The translations under genes were made by a program, and so were the position numbers. Shown piece by piece: positions 8,048 through 18,358 of a stretch of 64,000 nt of DNA. Source of the stretch: Opitutaceae bacterium. GTDB taxonomy: Bacteria > Verrucomicrobiota > Verrucomicrobiia > Opitutales > Opitutaceae. Below the pieces are notes generated by a model. The model saw only the letters and a program-made list of their open reading frames with translations. It was not told the origin of the DNA and searched no databases. The stretch lies in NCBI GenBank assembly GCA_027482185.1, contig JAIXWF010000003.1, positions 62,001 to 126,000 on the forward strand. The letters run 5' to 3'. Position 1 is the first letter of the stretch; each line of letters opens with the position of its first letter.

Positions 8048-9460
8048 TTATACGGCGGTGATTCGTCCGCTGGAGTCGCCGATCCGCGGCAGGCCGGACA
8101 CGCCCATGCGGTCCGTCATCGAGAGGAAGAGGTTGCTCATCGGCTGGCCGCCGAGCTTCACGTGCCGACCCGGGTTGAAGGTGCCGCCGCCCGCGCCCGC
8201 GAGGACGATGGGCAGGTTGTGATGGGTGTGGCGGTTGCCGTCGGAATTGCCGCAGCCGTACACGATCATCGAATTGTGCAGGATCGATTTCCCGTCGGCG
8301 TCCTTCTTCCCGTCGAGGCGCTGCAGGAAACGCGCGAAGTGCTGCATGTAATACAGGTCGATCTGCGCGATCTTCGCCATCAGGTCGGGCTCGTTGCGGT
8401 GGTGCGAGCAGTAGTGGTGGCCCTCCGGGATGCCAATCTGCGGATACGCGCGGTTGGTGCCGTCGCCGGCCAGGAGCAGCGTCGCCACGCGCGTCGAATC
8501 CGTCTCGAAGGCCATCGCGAGCAACTCGTACATGATGTCCATGTGCTCGCCGTAGTTGCCGGGAATGCCGGCGGGCGTGTCGCTCTGCGGATTGGGCAGG
8601 TCGCCGAACTTCTCCGCGCGCTGGATGCGTTCCTCGATGCCGCGGAGGCCGGTGAGGTATTCGTCGAGTTTCTCGCGGTCGTTGCGGCCGAGCTGGCGCT
8701 GCAGCGCCTTGGCGTCCTCCTGCACGAAATCGAGCAGCGACTTCTGCGTTTCCTGGCGCATCCGGAAATTCTTCTGCCGCTCGCCGGGCGCGCCGGCGCC
8801 GAAGAGGCGTTCGAACACGAGGCGCGGGTTCGGCTCGGGCGCCATCGGCGTCGAGGCCGAGGCCCAGGAGAGGTTGTACTGGTAGGCGCAGGAGTAGCCG
8901 GAATCGCAGCGGCCGGCTTTGCGCACGGCGTCGCAGGACAGTTCGAGCGAGGAGAACCGCGTCAGGTGGCCCATGCGCTGGGCCGCGATCTGGTCGACTG
9001 AAATGCCGACCTCGATGTCGGTGCTGTCGGTTTTCCGCGCGCGCGCGCCGGTGAGGAAGGTGGCATTGGCGCGGGCGTGGTCGCCGGCGCCGTCGTTGCC
9101 CGCGGTGGCGTTCTTGTGGTCGAGGCCGCCGAGGACCTGGATCGAACGCTGCAACGGTTTGAGCGGCTGCATCGTGGCGCCGAGCTGGAAGTTCGCGCCT
9201 TCGCCCGTCGGCCACCAGTTGTCCTGGTGCGCGCCGTTGGGAAAATAGACGAAGGCCATGCGCAGCGGCATGCCGGACGGCGTCACGGCCATGCCGCCGG
9301 GCCCGGCGACCGCGGCCTGGGCGACGGGGCGCAGCGCGGACTCGAACACCGGGAGCGCGACGCAGGCGCCGAGGCCGCGGAGGAACTGCCGGCGGCTCAG
9401 GGCGAGGTGACGTTGCGCGGCGCGTTCTTCGCGGGAGAGGTGCGGGACTCGGTTTTTCAT
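8048..9460 (-). CDS. DUF1552 protein with twin-arginine signal
   Basis: 470 residues from ATG 9460. The frame is open further upstream, but this start places a Tat-type motif (SRRQFLRG) near residue 22, followed by a hydrophobic stretch. This is the usual N-terminus of DUF1552 proteins of Planctomycetes and Verrucomicrobia. The family resembles sulfatase or phosphatase-like alpha/beta proteins; its biochemical role is not established. It lies 64 bases downstream of a DUF1592 gene on the same strand, the pairing in which these families commonly occur. Export to the periplasm is likely; function is otherwise unknown. Confidence 0.9.
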   Translation of the reverse strand: MKNRVPHLSREERAAQRHLALSRRQFLRGLGACVALPVFESALRPVAQAAVAGPGGMAVTPSGMPLRMAFVYFPNGAHQDNWWPTGEGANFQLGATMQPLKPLQRSIQVLGGLDHKNATAGNDGAGDHARANATFLTGARARKTDSTDIEVGISVDQIAAQRMGHLTRFSSLELSCDAVRKAGRCDSGYSCAYQYNLSWASASTPMAPEPNPRLVFERLFGAGAPGERQKNFRMRQETQKSLLDFVQEDAKALQRQLGRNDREKLDEYLTGLRGIEERIQRAEKFGDLPNPQSDTPAGIPGNYGEHMDIMYELLAMAFETDSTRVATLLLAGDGTNRAYPQIGIPEGHHYCSHHRNEPDLMAKIAQIDLYYMQHFARFLQRLDGKKDADGKSILHNSMIVYGCGNSDGNRHTHHNLPIVLAGAGGGTFNPGRHVKLGGQPMSNLFLSMTDRMGVSGLPRIGDSSGRITAV

Positions 9461-9524
9461 GGGGCGGCGGGGAACGAGGGTGACGGGACGACGGCGGGCA
9501 GGACGCAGCGGAAAGGGAAAGGGC

Positions 9525-12029
9525 TCAGGGGGCAACGGCGGCGAGACCGCGCTCCGGGGCGACGGTGCGCTGTTTCTGGAACGGCACGGACTCGATCACG
9601 CCCATCAGGAGGGCGGAGAACTTGCCGTCCTCGCGCTCGAGGCGCGCGATGATCTCGTCGAGGGCGAACGTGTCGTAGTACTCGAGGCCGCGGCCGAGCG
9701 CATAGGTGAGCAGCTTCTCGGCGAGGCAGTGGTAGACGTCGTGTTTCCGGTCGCGGACGATCACGCGCTTGAGTTCGCGGACATCGGCGAACTTTTCCCC
9801 GGTGACCAACTTGCCCGCGGGATCGATCGGCTGGCCGGCGTCGCGGTCGCGCCAGGCGCCGAGGGCGTTGAAGTTCTCGAAGGCCAGGCCGAGCGGATCC
9901 ATGCGTTCATGGCAGGAACTGCACAGGGCGTTGGCCCGGTGCACGGCGAGCATTTCGCTGAGCTTGGGCTCGCGGCCCTTGAAGTCTTTGCGCGCTTCCT
10001 CGAGGTCGGGGACGTTGGGCGGGGCCGGCGGCGGGGGCGTGCCGAGGATGTTCTCGAGAATGAAGAGGCCGCGTTTCACCGGCGACGTACGCGTGGGGTT
10101 CGAGGTCACGGCCAAGATCGTGCCCTGCGTGAGCAGGCCGCCGCGGGGGCTGCCGGGCGGGAGCGTGACGCGCTGCATCTGCTCGCCCTTCACTTCGACC
10201 GGAATGCCGTAGAACGAAGCGAGCTTCTCGTTGAGGAACGTGTAATCGCTGTCGATCAACTCGAGCACGCTGCGGTCCTCGCGCATCACGTATTCGAAAT
10301 ACATTTCCGTCTCGCTGCGCATGAGCCGGCGGAACGGCCCGTCGAACTCCTGCCGGCCCTCGCGGTTGCGGGGCATGGTGTTGCCCATCACGGCGCGGGG
10401 ATTGATCGGAACGAATTCGATGTCGCGGGCCTGGAGCCATTGGCCGGTGAAGTTGCGGATGAACGCCTGGGACTTCGCATCTTTCAACATGCGGTCGACC
10501 TGGGCGCGGAGGTTGCGGCGCAGTTCGCCGGCCCCGGCCAGCCGGAGCAATTCGTCGTCCGGCATCGAAGACCAGAGCAGGTACGACAGGCGCGAGGCCA
10601 GGGAGTATTCGTCGAGGGGCGCGACGGGCTCGCGGGCAAACTTAGGATCCGGCGATTCGACGCGGAACAGGAACCGCGGCGACGCCAACACGGCCATCAT
10701 CGCGCGACCGATGCCTTCCTCGAAGGTCTTGCCGCCGCCGGCGTAGGCGGCCTTGGCCAGCGCGGTCAATTGGGCGAGGCGCTCGGGCTCGACCGGGCGA
10801 CGGTAGGCGCGCGTGGCGAAGCGGCCGAGGATTTCCATCGCGTAAGCGTCGCGGGCCTTCGCGTCCGCCGGAGCCGGGCCGCGGGGGAAGAAACGGTCGT
10901 GGTTCTCCGGCGCCACCCAATGCTCGGGGCTCAGCGGGCCGCGGACCGTCACCGACGCCACGCGGGCGGTGACGCTGGTCGCGCCGGGCCGGGGGCCGTC
11001 GCCGCGCTTCGCGCCCGGCGGCGGCGTGGGCTCGGGCGGGGGAACGACGCCGTCGACCGGCGGCAACGGCTGCACCTCGAAAGCGACGACGTGGTTGCCG
11101 GGCTGCCAATCGAATTCGAAATCGCGCAGCACCTTGCGGCTCTCGCTCCACACGACGTCCTCGGTGTGCATCGGCTGGCCGTCGACCGTGCAGACCAACT
11201 TGCAATGGCTGGGGTCGAAGTCGAAGGACCCGCGCACCTCGAGCTCGATGGAGACGCGGTAGCGGTCGGCTTTGTCGACGTAGAAACTGCGGGAAACCTT
11301 GGCCGCGTTGCGCGCGTTGAGGCGCTCGCCGGAGGCGCCGCCCTCGCCGCGGAAATCGCGGCCCGCGGACGTGCGTTCGCGGACAATCCGGGCCACCTTG
11401 GGCACGGCCTTGTCGACGATCGTCTCGGCGGCGGAGAGGTATTTTTCGAGGAGGAGCGGGGAAATGGTCAGGACGTCGCCGTTGTTGTCGAAACCGTTGC
11501 CGCTGTCGTCGGGCGGGAATTCGACCTCGCTGTTGAAATCGTACCCCATCAGGTCGCGGATGGTGTTGCGGTATTCGATGCGGTTGAGGCGGCGGGAGGT
11601 GACGCGGCCGGGATCGGGATTGGCCGGGTCGATCCCGAAGGCCTCGAACTTGATCCATTTGACCAAGGTTTCGATCTCCGCCGCGGTGGGCCGGGAGTTT
11701 TCGTCGCCCTCTTCGCGCGGCGGCATGAGACCGCCCTGCACGTTCTTCAGCGCCGCCCACCAAAGGTCCTTGCGCGCGAGCAATTCGGCCGGAGAGGCAA
11801 ATTCGTCGAACGAAACCTTGCCCTTGCTCAGGCCGTTGCCGTGGCAGTCGTAGCAATACTTCTCCAGCAACGGTTCAACCTTGGCGTGGAACGAAGCGAG
11901 GGCCGCAGGCTTGGACTCGGCCGCACCGACCGTGCCGGCGCCCAACCAAGCGGCGGCAACCGCGGCCAAGGCACGGAATTTCGGGGTGAAAGGGGAAACC
12001 GGGGCGGGGAGCACGCGAGCAAGACGCAC
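9525..12029 (-). CDS. DUF1592 multidomain cytochrome-like protein
   Basis: 834 residues from a GTG, with an N-terminal signal peptide (LAAVAAAWLGAGTVGAAE). The order fits the planctomycete-type architecture. First is a PSCyt1-like segment with a heme motif CYDCH (near residue 60). Then come DUF1587 (RRLNRIEYRNTIRDLMGYDF), DUF1595, DUF1592 (LASRLSYLLWSSMPDDEL), DUF1588 with a second heme-type motif CSSCH, and DUF1585 at the C-terminus. It is a periplasmic or outer-surface protein of unknown activity, presumably working with the downstream DUF1552 partner. A GC-rich stem near 12080-12110 separates it from dgt. Confidence 0.92.
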   Translation of the reverse strand: MRLARVLPAPVSPFTPKFRALAAVAAAWLGAGTVGAAESKPAALASFHAKVEPLLEKYCYDCHGNGLSKGKVSFDEFASPAELLARKDLWWAALKNVQGGLMPPREEGDENSRPTAAEIETLVKWIKFEAFGIDPANPDPGRVTSRRLNRIEYRNTIRDLMGYDFNSEVEFPPDDSGNGFDNNGDVLTISPLLLEKYLSAAETIVDKAVPKVARIVRERTSAGRDFRGEGGASGERLNARNAAKVSRSFYVDKADRYRVSIELEVRGSFDFDPSHCKLVCTVDGQPMHTEDVVWSESRKVLRDFEFDWQPGNHVVAFEVQPLPPVDGVVPPPEPTPPPGAKRGDGPRPGATSVTARVASVTVRGPLSPEHWVAPENHDRFFPRGPAPADAKARDAYAMEILGRFATRAYRRPVEPERLAQLTALAKAAYAGGGKTFEEGIGRAMMAVLASPRFLFRVESPDPKFAREPVAPLDEYSLASRLSYLLWSSMPDDELLRLAGAGELRRNLRAQVDRMLKDAKSQAFIRNFTGQWLQARDIEFVPINPRAVMGNTMPRNREGRQEFDGPFRRLMRSETEMYFEYVMREDRSVLELIDSDYTFLNEKLASFYGIPVEVKGEQMQRVTLPPGSPRGGLLTQGTILAVTSNPTRTSPVKRGLFILENILGTPPPPAPPNVPDLEEARKDFKGREPKLSEMLAVHRANALCSSCHERMDPLGLAFENFNALGAWRDRDAGQPIDPAGKLVTGEKFADVRELKRVIVRDRKHDVYHCLAEKLLTYALGRGLEYYDTFALDEIIARLEREDGKFSALLMGVIESVPFQKQRTVAPERGLAAVAP

Positions 12030-12126
12030 GAACGCGTCGACGGTGACTGTGAGAACCGCGGCCCGGAAATCAATCCGCGGCGCCGGGAAATCGGCGGATT
12101 TCCGCGCGGCGCACCGTCCGTTCGGA

Positions 12127-13395
12127 CTAGCTGAGGTCGCGGATCGAACCGAACTCCGGATCGAACAGGCGCCGGTAGGTCCGGACGATCATGCCGTCGG
12201 TCAAACCGGCGAGCCAATCGCAGATCTGCCGGGCTTTGCCCGCGGCCGTGTTCTCGCCCTCGATCAGTCGGCCGACGCGCGGCGGCAGAATGTTGATCAC
12301 GCGGGGGCCCTTATCGACGTAGTTGCGCCAGCAGGATTGCCACAGTTCGAACATCACGCGCCGCGCCTTGTGCTCCATCTGCTGCAACTGCGGGCTCTCG
12401 AAGATGATGTCGTTGGCCATCTTCTTGTAGAAAGCCGCCTCGCGCTCCGCCGCCGGCGCCACGACAAGTTCGTACCGGTAGCGGTTGGTCTGGGCCGACA
12501 TGAAATTCGTCCGCTCCCGCAACCGGCACGCGGTGATGAAATTGCCCACCTTCTGCGCAAACGCGCTCTCCAGCCGGTCGCCGCGGATGGCCGCCAGCAA
12601 TTGCTCCAGCCAACGTTGCCGTTCGGCGTCGATCGGCTCGCCGGCGGCCCAGACCTCGATGCGCTCAAGGGTGAGGAAACCGGCCTTCACGCCATCGACG
12701 ATGTCGTTCAACGAATACGCTGCGTCGTCTGCCCAATCCATGATCTGGCACTCGATGCTCTTGAAGGCGTTGAGTTTCTCGCCGGCATGCAGCTCCGCCG
12801 GGATCGCCGCTCCGCCGAAGACGAAGGCCCGGTGCGGCTCCTGCGGATCGTAGAGAAAATGGTGTTTCGGCGGCGCCGGGAATTCGCGAAACAGCTTCTT
12901 GTACTTGAGGACGCCGTCGAGCAGCGCCCGCGTCGGGCTCATGCCGCGCACACCCGCTTCGTTCTGATAAAGCGTTTCGGTCAGCAGGTGCAGCGTCTGC
13001 GCGTTCCCCTCGAAGCCGCCCCACGCCAGCATCAGTTCCTGGAGCGTGCGTTCGCCGGAATGGCCGAAGGGCGGATGCCCGAGGTCGTGGGCGAGGCAAA
13101 CGGCTTCGACCAAGTCGGAATCGATGTAGAAATCGCCCCGCAGCGGCGCCCCGCGCGACCGCAGGTAGGCGCAGATCGAACGCCCGATCTGCGCGACTTC
13201 CATCGAATGCGTCAGCCGGGTCCGGTAGAAATCGTATTCGCCCGAGAGAAACACCTGCGTCTTCGACTGCAGTTTCCGGAACGCCTGCGCATGGATGATG
13301 CGGTCGCGGTCCATCTGGAAAGGCGTGCGGTAGTCCCGCTTGCGCGCGCCGCCGAGGGTCTCGCTGTCGAAGGCGCTGTAGAAACGGTTGGTCAT
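12127..13395 (-). CDS. dgt: Deoxyguanosinetriphosphate triphosphohydrolase-like protein
   Basis: 422 residues from ATG 13395 (MTNRFYSAF). The frame is open for 200 more codons upstream, but that is only the antisense of the ogt gene. HD-domain metal residues are visible in RLTHSMEVAQIGR and AHDLGHPPFGHSGE, with a later Asp in MDWADDAAYS. The RDRIIHAQAFRKLQSKTQV segment is typical of dNTP triphosphohydrolases. It hydrolyses dGTP or other dNTPs to nucleoside and triphosphate, affecting nucleotide pools and sometimes phage growth. It is divergent from ogt, with about 130 bases between the starts. Confidence 0.94.
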   Translation of the reverse strand: MTNRFYSAFDSETLGGARKRDYRTPFQMDRDRIIHAQAFRKLQSKTQVFLSGEYDFYRTRLTHSMEVAQIGRSICAYLRSRGAPLRGDFYIDSDLVEAVCLAHDLGHPPFGHSGERTLQELMLAWGGFEGNAQTLHLLTETLYQNEAGVRGMSPTRALLDGVLKYKKLFREFPAPPKHHFLYDPQEPHRAFVFGGAAIPAELHAGEKLNAFKSIECQIMDWADDAAYSLNDIVDGVKAGFLTLERIEVWAAGEPIDAERQRWLEQLLAAIRGDRLESAFAQKVGNFITACRLRERTNFMSAQTNRYRYELVVAPAAEREAAFYKKMANDIIFESPQLQQMEHKARRVMFELWQSCWRNYVDKGPRVINILPPRVGRLIEGENTAAGKARQICDWLAGLTDGMIVRTYRRLFDPEFGSIRDLS

Positions 13396-13527
13396 GCGGC
13401 GGTCGGGCCGACCACGCCACACCTTCGCCCCCGGCGAGGCAATCTTCGGATTTCCGGGGCATAAGGCGGGACGGAGATTGCAAGTGATCGTCGGCAAGGT
13501 TTGGCTGCGGTCGCCCCACCGGGTCCG

Positions 13528-14022
13528 ATGCCCCACGCGACCTTCGCCACTCCTCTCGGCACTTGCGCCATCGCCTGGAACGATGCGGGCCTCACTCGCT
13601 TCCTGCTCCCGGACCCCGAGCGTCGCCACGGTTCGAATACGGAAGCCGAGCCGCCCGACTGGGTCCGCGCCGTCATCGCCCGTGTCCAACGGCATCTCGC
13701 CGGCGAACCGCAGGATTTTTCCGACGTCCGCTACGATTTCACCCGCGTCCCCGAATTCGTCCGCGCCGTGCTCCACGTCACCCTGCAGGTCAAACCCGGC
13801 ACCACGGCCACCTACGGCGACATCGCCCAGGCCCTCGGCCACCTGCCCGGCGCCAGCCGCGCCGTCGGCGCCGCCTTGGGCGACAATCCCTGGCCGCTCC
13901 TGATTCCCTGCCACCGCATCGTCGCCGCCTCCGGCAAGATGACCGGCTTCTCCGGCCCCGGCGGCGTCGCCACCAAGGTCAAACTGCTCGCGCTTGAAGG
14001 CGCGCAACTGCTCGCGGAGTGA
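13528..14022 (+). CDS. ogt: Methylated-DNA-protein-cysteine methyltransferase
   Basis: 164 residues from ATG 13528; a TTG at 13501 in the same frame is less likely. The active-site motif IPCHRIVAASGKMTGFSG carries the acceptor Cys and is preceded by the helix-turn-helix region GTTATYGDIAQALG. It repairs O6-alkylguanine by [12 protein letters not shown] transfer of the alkyl group to its own Cys. It lacks the Ada N-terminal regulatory domain. It is divergent from dgt. Confidence 0.94.
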   Translation: MPHATFATPLGTCAIAWNDAGLTRFLLPDPERRHGSNTEAEPPDWVRAVIARVQRHLAGEPQDFSDVRYDFTRVPEFVRAVLHVTLQVKPGTTATYGDIAQALGHLPGASRAVGAALGDNPWPLLIPCHRIVAASGKMTGFSGPGGVATKVKLLALEGAQLLAE

Positions 14023-14068
14023 CGCGCCCGCCGCTCGACACGCCGGGCTGCGAATTTAGTTTGGCCGC

Positions 14069-15103
14069 ATGAAAACCATGCGCGCCATCGCCAAGCTCAG
14101 GGCCGGCCCGGGCTTGGAACTCACCGAGGTCCCGATTCCCGAACCCGGCGTCAACGACGTCCTCATCCGGGTGAAGAAGACCTCCATCTGCGGCACCGAC
14201 GTCCACATCTACAACTGGGACGCCTGGGCCGAGAAAACCATCCGCCCGCCCATGGTTGTCGGGCACGAATTCGTCGGCGTCATCGAATCCGTCGGCGCCA
14301 ACGTCCAGGGCTTCAAGCCCGGCGATCTCGTCGACGGCGAGGGCCACATCGTCTGCGGGCAATGCCGCAACTGCCTCGCCGGCCGCCGCCACCTCTGCAA
14401 AAACACCCGCGGCGTCGGCGTGAACCGCGACGGCGCCTTCGCCGAATACCTCTGCATCCCGGCCAGCAACGCCGTGCACGTCGACCCCGCCATCCCCCTC
14501 GACGTCCTCTCCTGCTTCGATCCCCTCGGCAACGCCGTCCACACCGCCCTGCAGTACGACCTCGTCGGCGAGGACGTGCTCATCACCGGCGCCGGCCCCA
14601 TCGGTTGCATGGCCGCCGCCGTCGCCAAGCAGGCCGGCGCCCGCCAGGTCGTCGTCACCGACGTCAACCCCGACCGCCTCGCCCTCGCCCGCCGCATGGG
14701 CGCGACCCGCGTCGTCGATGTCTCGCGCGAAAAGTTGCCCGACGTGCAGCGCGAGCTCGGCATGAAGGAAGGCTTTGATGTCGGCCTCGAGATGTCCGGC
14801 AATCCCCGCGCCCTCGCCGACATGATCGACAACATGTTCCACGGCGGCCGCATCGCCCTCCTCGGCATCATGCCCGACAAGGCCGCCGTCGACTGGAACA
14901 AGGTCGTCTTCAACATGCTCACGATCCGCGGCATCTACGGCCGCGAAATGTACGAGACCTGGTACAAGATGACCGCCCTCATCCAGAGCGGCCTCGACAT
15001 CTCGCCCGTCATCACGCACCGCCTGCCGTATTCGGAATTCCAGCACGGCTTCGACCTCATGCGCTCCGGCAAGAGCGGCAAGATCGTCCTCAATTGGGAC
15101 TGA
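14069..15103 (+). CDS. tdh: L-threonine 3-dehydrogenase
   Basis: 344 residues, the normal length for Tdh. It is a zinc medium-chain dehydrogenase. The catalytic zinc residues are Cys in [12 protein letters not shown] and His-Glu in VGHEFVG. The structural zinc cysteines lie in [15 protein letters not shown]. The NAD-binding turn is [14 protein letters not shown]. It oxidises L-threonine to 2-amino-3-ketobutyrate. The kbl start follows the stop by five bases, forming the classic tdh-kbl threonine degradation operon. Confidence 0.96.
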   Translation: MKTMRAIAKLRAGPGLELTEVPIPEPGVNDVLIRVKKTSICGTDVHIYNWDAWAEKTIRPPMVVGHEFVGVIESVGANVQGFKPGDLVDGEGHIVCGQCRNCLAGRRHLCKNTRGVGVNRDGAFAEYLCIPASNAVHVDPAIPLDVLSCFDPLGNAVHTALQYDLVGEDVLITGAGPIGCMAAAVAKQAGARQVVVTDVNPDRLALARRMGATRVVDVSREKLPDVQRELGMKEGFDVGLEMSGNPRALADMIDNMFHGGRIALLGIMPDKAAVDWNKVVFNMLTIRGIYGREMYETWYKMTALIQSGLDISPVITHRLPYSEFQHGFDLMRSGKSGKIVLNWD

Positions 15104-15108
15104 CCGCC

Positions 15109-16299
15109 ATGCTCCCCGCCTACCGGCTCCACCTGGAACGCACCCTCGCGGAGATCGACGCCGCCGGCCTCACGAAACGCGAACGGCTCCTCGCCTCCCC
15201 GCAGGGCGCGAGAGTCGCCGTCGCCGGCGGCCGCGAGGTCGTGAACTTCTGCGCCAACAACTACCTCGGCCTCGCCGACCACCCGGAAATCGTCGCCGCC
15301 GCCCGCGCCGCCCTCGACCGCTGGGGCTACGGCCTCTCCTCCGTGCGCTTCATCTGCGGCACCCAGGAAATCCACCGCGAACACGAAGCCCGGCTCAGCG
15401 CCTTCCTCGGCACCGAAGACACGATCCTCTACAGCTCCTGCTTCGACGCCAACGGCGGCGTGTTCGAGACGCTGCTCGGTTCCGAGGACGCCGTCATCAG
15501 CGACGAACTCAACCACGCCTCGATCATTGACGGCATCCGTCTCTGCAAGGCGAAGCGCTTCCGCTACCGCAACTGCGACCTCGCCGACCTCGAGGCGAAA
15601 CTCCGCGAGGCCGACGCGCAATCGGCCCGCTTCAAACTCATCGTCACCGACGGCGTGTTCTCGATGGACGGCTTCATCGCCCCGCTGCGCGGGATCTGCG
15701 ATCTCGCCGAAAAGTACGGCGCCCTTGTTATGGTGGACGACAGCCACGCCGTCGGCTTCATCGGCCGCACCGGCCGCGGCACGCCCGAACTGCACGGTGT
15801 CGTCGATCGCGTCGACCTGGTGAGCGGCACCCTCGGCAAGGCCCTCGGCGGCGCCAGCGGCGGCTACGTCTCCGGCCGGCGGCCGATCATCGACCTGCTG
15901 CGCCAGCGTTCGCGGCCGTACCTGTTTTCCAACACCCTCGCGCCGATGATCGTCGCCGGCTCGCTCGCGGCGCTCGACCTGATCGAACGCTCCACCTCCC
16001 TGCGCGACCGGCTGGAAGCCAACACCGCGTTCTTCCGCGCCGGGCTCGCCGCCGCCGGCCTCGATCTCCGGCCCGGCACGCATCCGATCGTGCCGGTGAT
16101 GCTCGGCGACGCCGCTCTCGCCCAGCGCTTCGCCGCGCGCATGCTCGACCACGGCGTCTACGTCGTCGGGTTCTTCTACCCCGTCGTGCCCGCCGGCGCC
16201 GCGCGCATCCGCACGCAGGTGAGCGCCGCCCACCGGCGGGAGGATTTGGAGTTTGCCATCCGCGCGTTCGCGGACGTCAAACGGGAACTCGCCCTCTGA
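15109..16299 (+). CDS. kbl: Glycine C-acetyltransferase (2-amino-3-ketobutyrate CoA ligase)
   Basis: 396 residues from ATG 15109. It is a PLP-dependent alpha-oxoamine synthase family member. The pattern [14 protein letters not shown], the Asp in [13 protein letters not shown] and the PLP-lysine segment [15 protein letters not shown] are present. It cleaves 2-amino-3-ketobutyrate with CoA to glycine and acetyl-CoA, completing threonine breakdown after Tdh. It is cotranscribed with tdh upstream and, two bases after its stop, cdd downstream. Confidence 0.96.
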   Translation: MLPAYRLHLERTLAEIDAAGLTKRERLLASPQGARVAVAGGREVVNFCANNYLGLADHPEIVAAARAALDRWGYGLSSVRFICGTQEIHREHEARLSAFLGTEDTILYSSCFDANGGVFETLLGSEDAVISDELNHASIIDGIRLCKAKRFRYRNCDLADLEAKLREADAQSARFKLIVTDGVFSMDGFIAPLRGICDLAEKYGALVMVDDSHAVGFIGRTGRGTPELHGVVDRVDLVSGTLGKALGGASGGYVSGRRPIIDLLRQRSRPYLFSNTLAPMIVAGSLAALDLIERSTSLRDRLEANTAFFRAGLAAAGLDLRPGTHPIVPVMLGDAALAQRFAARMLDHGVYVVGFFYPVVPAGAARIRTQVSAAHRREDLEFAIRAFADVKRELAL

Positions 16300-16301
16300 C
16301 C

Positions 16302-16766
16302 ATGCCCGTCGAACCCCTCACGCCCGCGCTCCGCCGCCGCCTCGTCCTCGCCGCCCGCCGGGCCGTGCGCACGTCCTATTCGCCGTATTCGAAATTCAAG
16401 GTCGGCGCCGCGATCCTCACGGACACGGGCCGCGTCTTCACCGGCTGCAACGTCGAGAACGCGTCCTACGGCCTGTGCAATTGCGCGGAACGCACCGCGA
16501 TTTTTTCCGCCGTCGCCGCCGGCGAGCGCCGCCTCCGCGCCGTCGTCGTCTACACGCCGACTCCCGAGGCCACGATGCCCTGCGGCGCGTGCCGCCAAGT
16601 GATCAACGAATTCGGCCCCGAGGCCGTCGTCCTGAGCGTCTGCGACGGCCAGGAGCGCCTCGAGACCGTGCTCCCTGCCCTGCTCCCCGTCGCCTTCGGC
16701 CCGCAGGATCTCGGCATTCGGGAACAGGAACCGCGCGTGCCCCGTCGCCGGCGCTCGCCCGCCTGA
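16302..16766 (+). CDS. cdd: Cytidine deaminase
   Basis: 154 residues. Zinc and catalytic residues are in NCAERTAIF (Cys-Ala-Glu) and PCGACRQVI, the signature of homotetrameric cytidine deaminase. YSPYSKFKVGAA is the usual N-terminal motif. It deaminates cytidine and deoxycytidine for pyrimidine salvage. The C-terminal 20 residues (REQEPRVPRRRRSPA) are a basic tail beyond the usual end. It is the third gene of the tdh-kbl-cdd unit. Confidence 0.95.
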   Translation: MPVEPLTPALRRRLVLAARRAVRTSYSPYSKFKVGAAILTDTGRVFTGCNVENASYGLCNCAERTAIFSAVAAGERRLRAVVVYTPTPEATMPCGACRQVINEFGPEAVVLSVCDGQERLETVLPALLPVAFGPQDLGIREQEPRVPRRRRSPA

Positions 16767-16968
16767 ACCCCGGAAACGCCGTCGGCCCCGGAGTCCTTGG
16801 CGGCCATCCGCAGGCGCATCGCGGCAGGAGCGGCCATTCGGAAACGCGGCCGTTCTGCCTGCAGGCACGCGCGCAAAAACTATCTCCGTTCCAACGCATC
16901 GTCCTCCGTGACCTCCGGGCTGCGCTCGGTGATCCCAGTGCCCCTGCCGGACCCGACATGAACTCGGC

Positions 16969-18282
16969 TCAGCTGCCCGAGAAGAAATCGCGCACGTGCG
17001 CCGCCACCTGCGCGCGCGGCACCTCGACTTCGTTGCGCTGGTTCAGGTCCCGGATCTTCACGACGCCCTTCGCCAATTCGTCGCCGCCGTAGATCAACGC
17101 CAGCTTCGCGCCCGACTCGGTCGCCGCCTTGAACTGCTTGCCGAAGGCCAGCTCCTTCATCGGATAGTCGACGCGGTAACCGGCCGCGCGCAGCGCGTGG
17201 ATGTCGCCGAAGGCCGCCTGCCGTTCCGCCTCGCCGCCGATGACGCAGTAGACATCCGGCGCCTGCACAAACGTCGGCATCAGCCCGCGTTGCTCGAGCA
17301 ACAACGCAAAGGTCATGTCGCCGATCGCGAAGCCCACCGCCGGCAACGCCGGACCGCCCAGCTTCTGCACCAGGTCGTCGTAGCGCCCGCCGCCCGCCAA
17401 CGCGCGCAGCTCGCCCTTCCGGTCGAAGGCCTCGAACACAAATCCCGTGTAGTACGCGAGTCCGCGCACCACGCCCAGATCAACCTCGACGAAGCGCGCC
17501 AGTCCCATCGCGTCGAGCGCGCCGAGCAGTTTGCGCCAATCGGCCAGCCGGCCCGCCAATTTCTCGCCGCCCAAGGTCTGCAACTTGGCCTCGAGCGCCG
17601 GCAGCGACTTGATCTGCAGGAAATCGAGGATCGCCGTTTTCAGCTCCGGCGCCAGCGGCCCGAAGGTCTCGGTGTAACCTTTGAACGCGTCGTCGCCGTA
17701 TTTCTCGTAACGATCGATCGCGCCGAGCACGCCGCGCGTCCGCGCTTCGTCCAAGCCCAACGCCTCGAGGTAATAGAACCACAGGTTCCGGTCGCTCAGG
17801 CGCACGTAGAAATCCTGGTCCGTCAGCCCGAACGCGCAGAGGCATTGCACGAGCAGCGCGATCAATTCGATCTCCGCCTCCGGGCCCGGCTCACCGAAGA
17901 TGTCGGCGTTGAACTGGAAAAAGCAGCGGCCGCGGCCCTTCTGCATCCGCTCGTAGCGGTAGAATTCCGCGATGCTGAACCACTTGATCGGCCGCTTCAG
18001 CGCATTCGCCTTCGCTCCGACCAACCGGCACACCGTCGGCGTCATCTCCGGCCGCAACGCCACCTCGCGCCCTCCCTTGTCCGTGAAACTGAACAGCTGG
18101 TTTTCGATCTCGTCGCCCGACTTGGCCTTGTACAGGTCCAGCGGCTCCAGCACCGGCGCATCGTACTCGGCGAAACCGAAGGTGTTCGCCGTCTGGCGCC
18201 ACAGCCGGAACAGATGGTTCCGGCGCGCCAAGTCTTCGGGATAGAACTCGCGGAAACCGGGAAGCGTCTGGAACGTGGCCAT
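16969..18282 (-). CDS. hisS: Histidine-tRNA ligase
   Basis: 437 residues from ATG 18282 (MATFQTLPGFREFYPED); the frame is open upstream without conservation. It is a class II synthetase. The motif 2 region RYERMQKGRGRCFFQFN, the histidine-A motif GLAYYTGFVFEAF, motif 3 AGGGRYDDLV and a C-terminal anticodon-binding domain are visible. It charges tRNA-His; a tRNA-His gene lies at 62261. It is convergent with cdd and is separated from the upstream HU gene by a terminator. Confidence 0.96.
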   Translation of the reverse strand: MATFQTLPGFREFYPEDLARRNHLFRLWRQTANTFGFAEYDAPVLEPLDLYKAKSGDEIENQLFSFTDKGGREVALRPEMTPTVCRLVGAKANALKRPIKWFSIAEFYRYERMQKGRGRCFFQFNADIFGEPGPEAEIELIALLVQCLCAFGLTDQDFYVRLSDRNLWFYYLEALGLDEARTRGVLGAIDRYEKYGDDAFKGYTETFGPLAPELKTAILDFLQIKSLPALEAKLQTLGGEKLAGRLADWRKLLGALDAMGLARFVEVDLGVVRGLAYYTGFVFEAFDRKGELRALAGGGRYDDLVQKLGGPALPAVGFAIGDMTFALLLEQRGLMPTFVQAPDVYCVIGGEAERQAAFGDIHALRAAGYRVDYPMKELAFGKQFKAATESGAKLALIYGGDELAKGVVKIRDLNQRNEVEVPRAQVAAHVRDFFSGS

Positions 18283-18322
18283 GGAGCCCGGACGTTGCGA
18301 AACGCCCCCGGCCGGCGCCACC

Positions 18323-18353
18323 AAAAAAATAGGCCGGTCGTTGGGACCGGCCT
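18323..18353 (-). terminator. Intrinsic terminator of the HU gene
   Basis: On the minus strand, AGGCCGGTC and GACCGGCCT form a 9-bp perfect stem followed by ATTTTTTT. It starts six bases after the HU stop codon and lies upstream of hisS. Confidence 0.92.
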
Positions 18354-18358
18354 GAGCC

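Noticed and set aside
9459-12134. An 891-codon plus-strand frame opposite the DUF1592 gene
   Set aside because: No domains, and it covers the DUF1592 gene, which has heme and DUF motifs.
13396-14007. Upstream extension of dgt by 204 codons
   Set aside because: It is antisense to ogt and the residues are unlike any dNTPase N-terminus. The ATG at 13395 gives the normal length.
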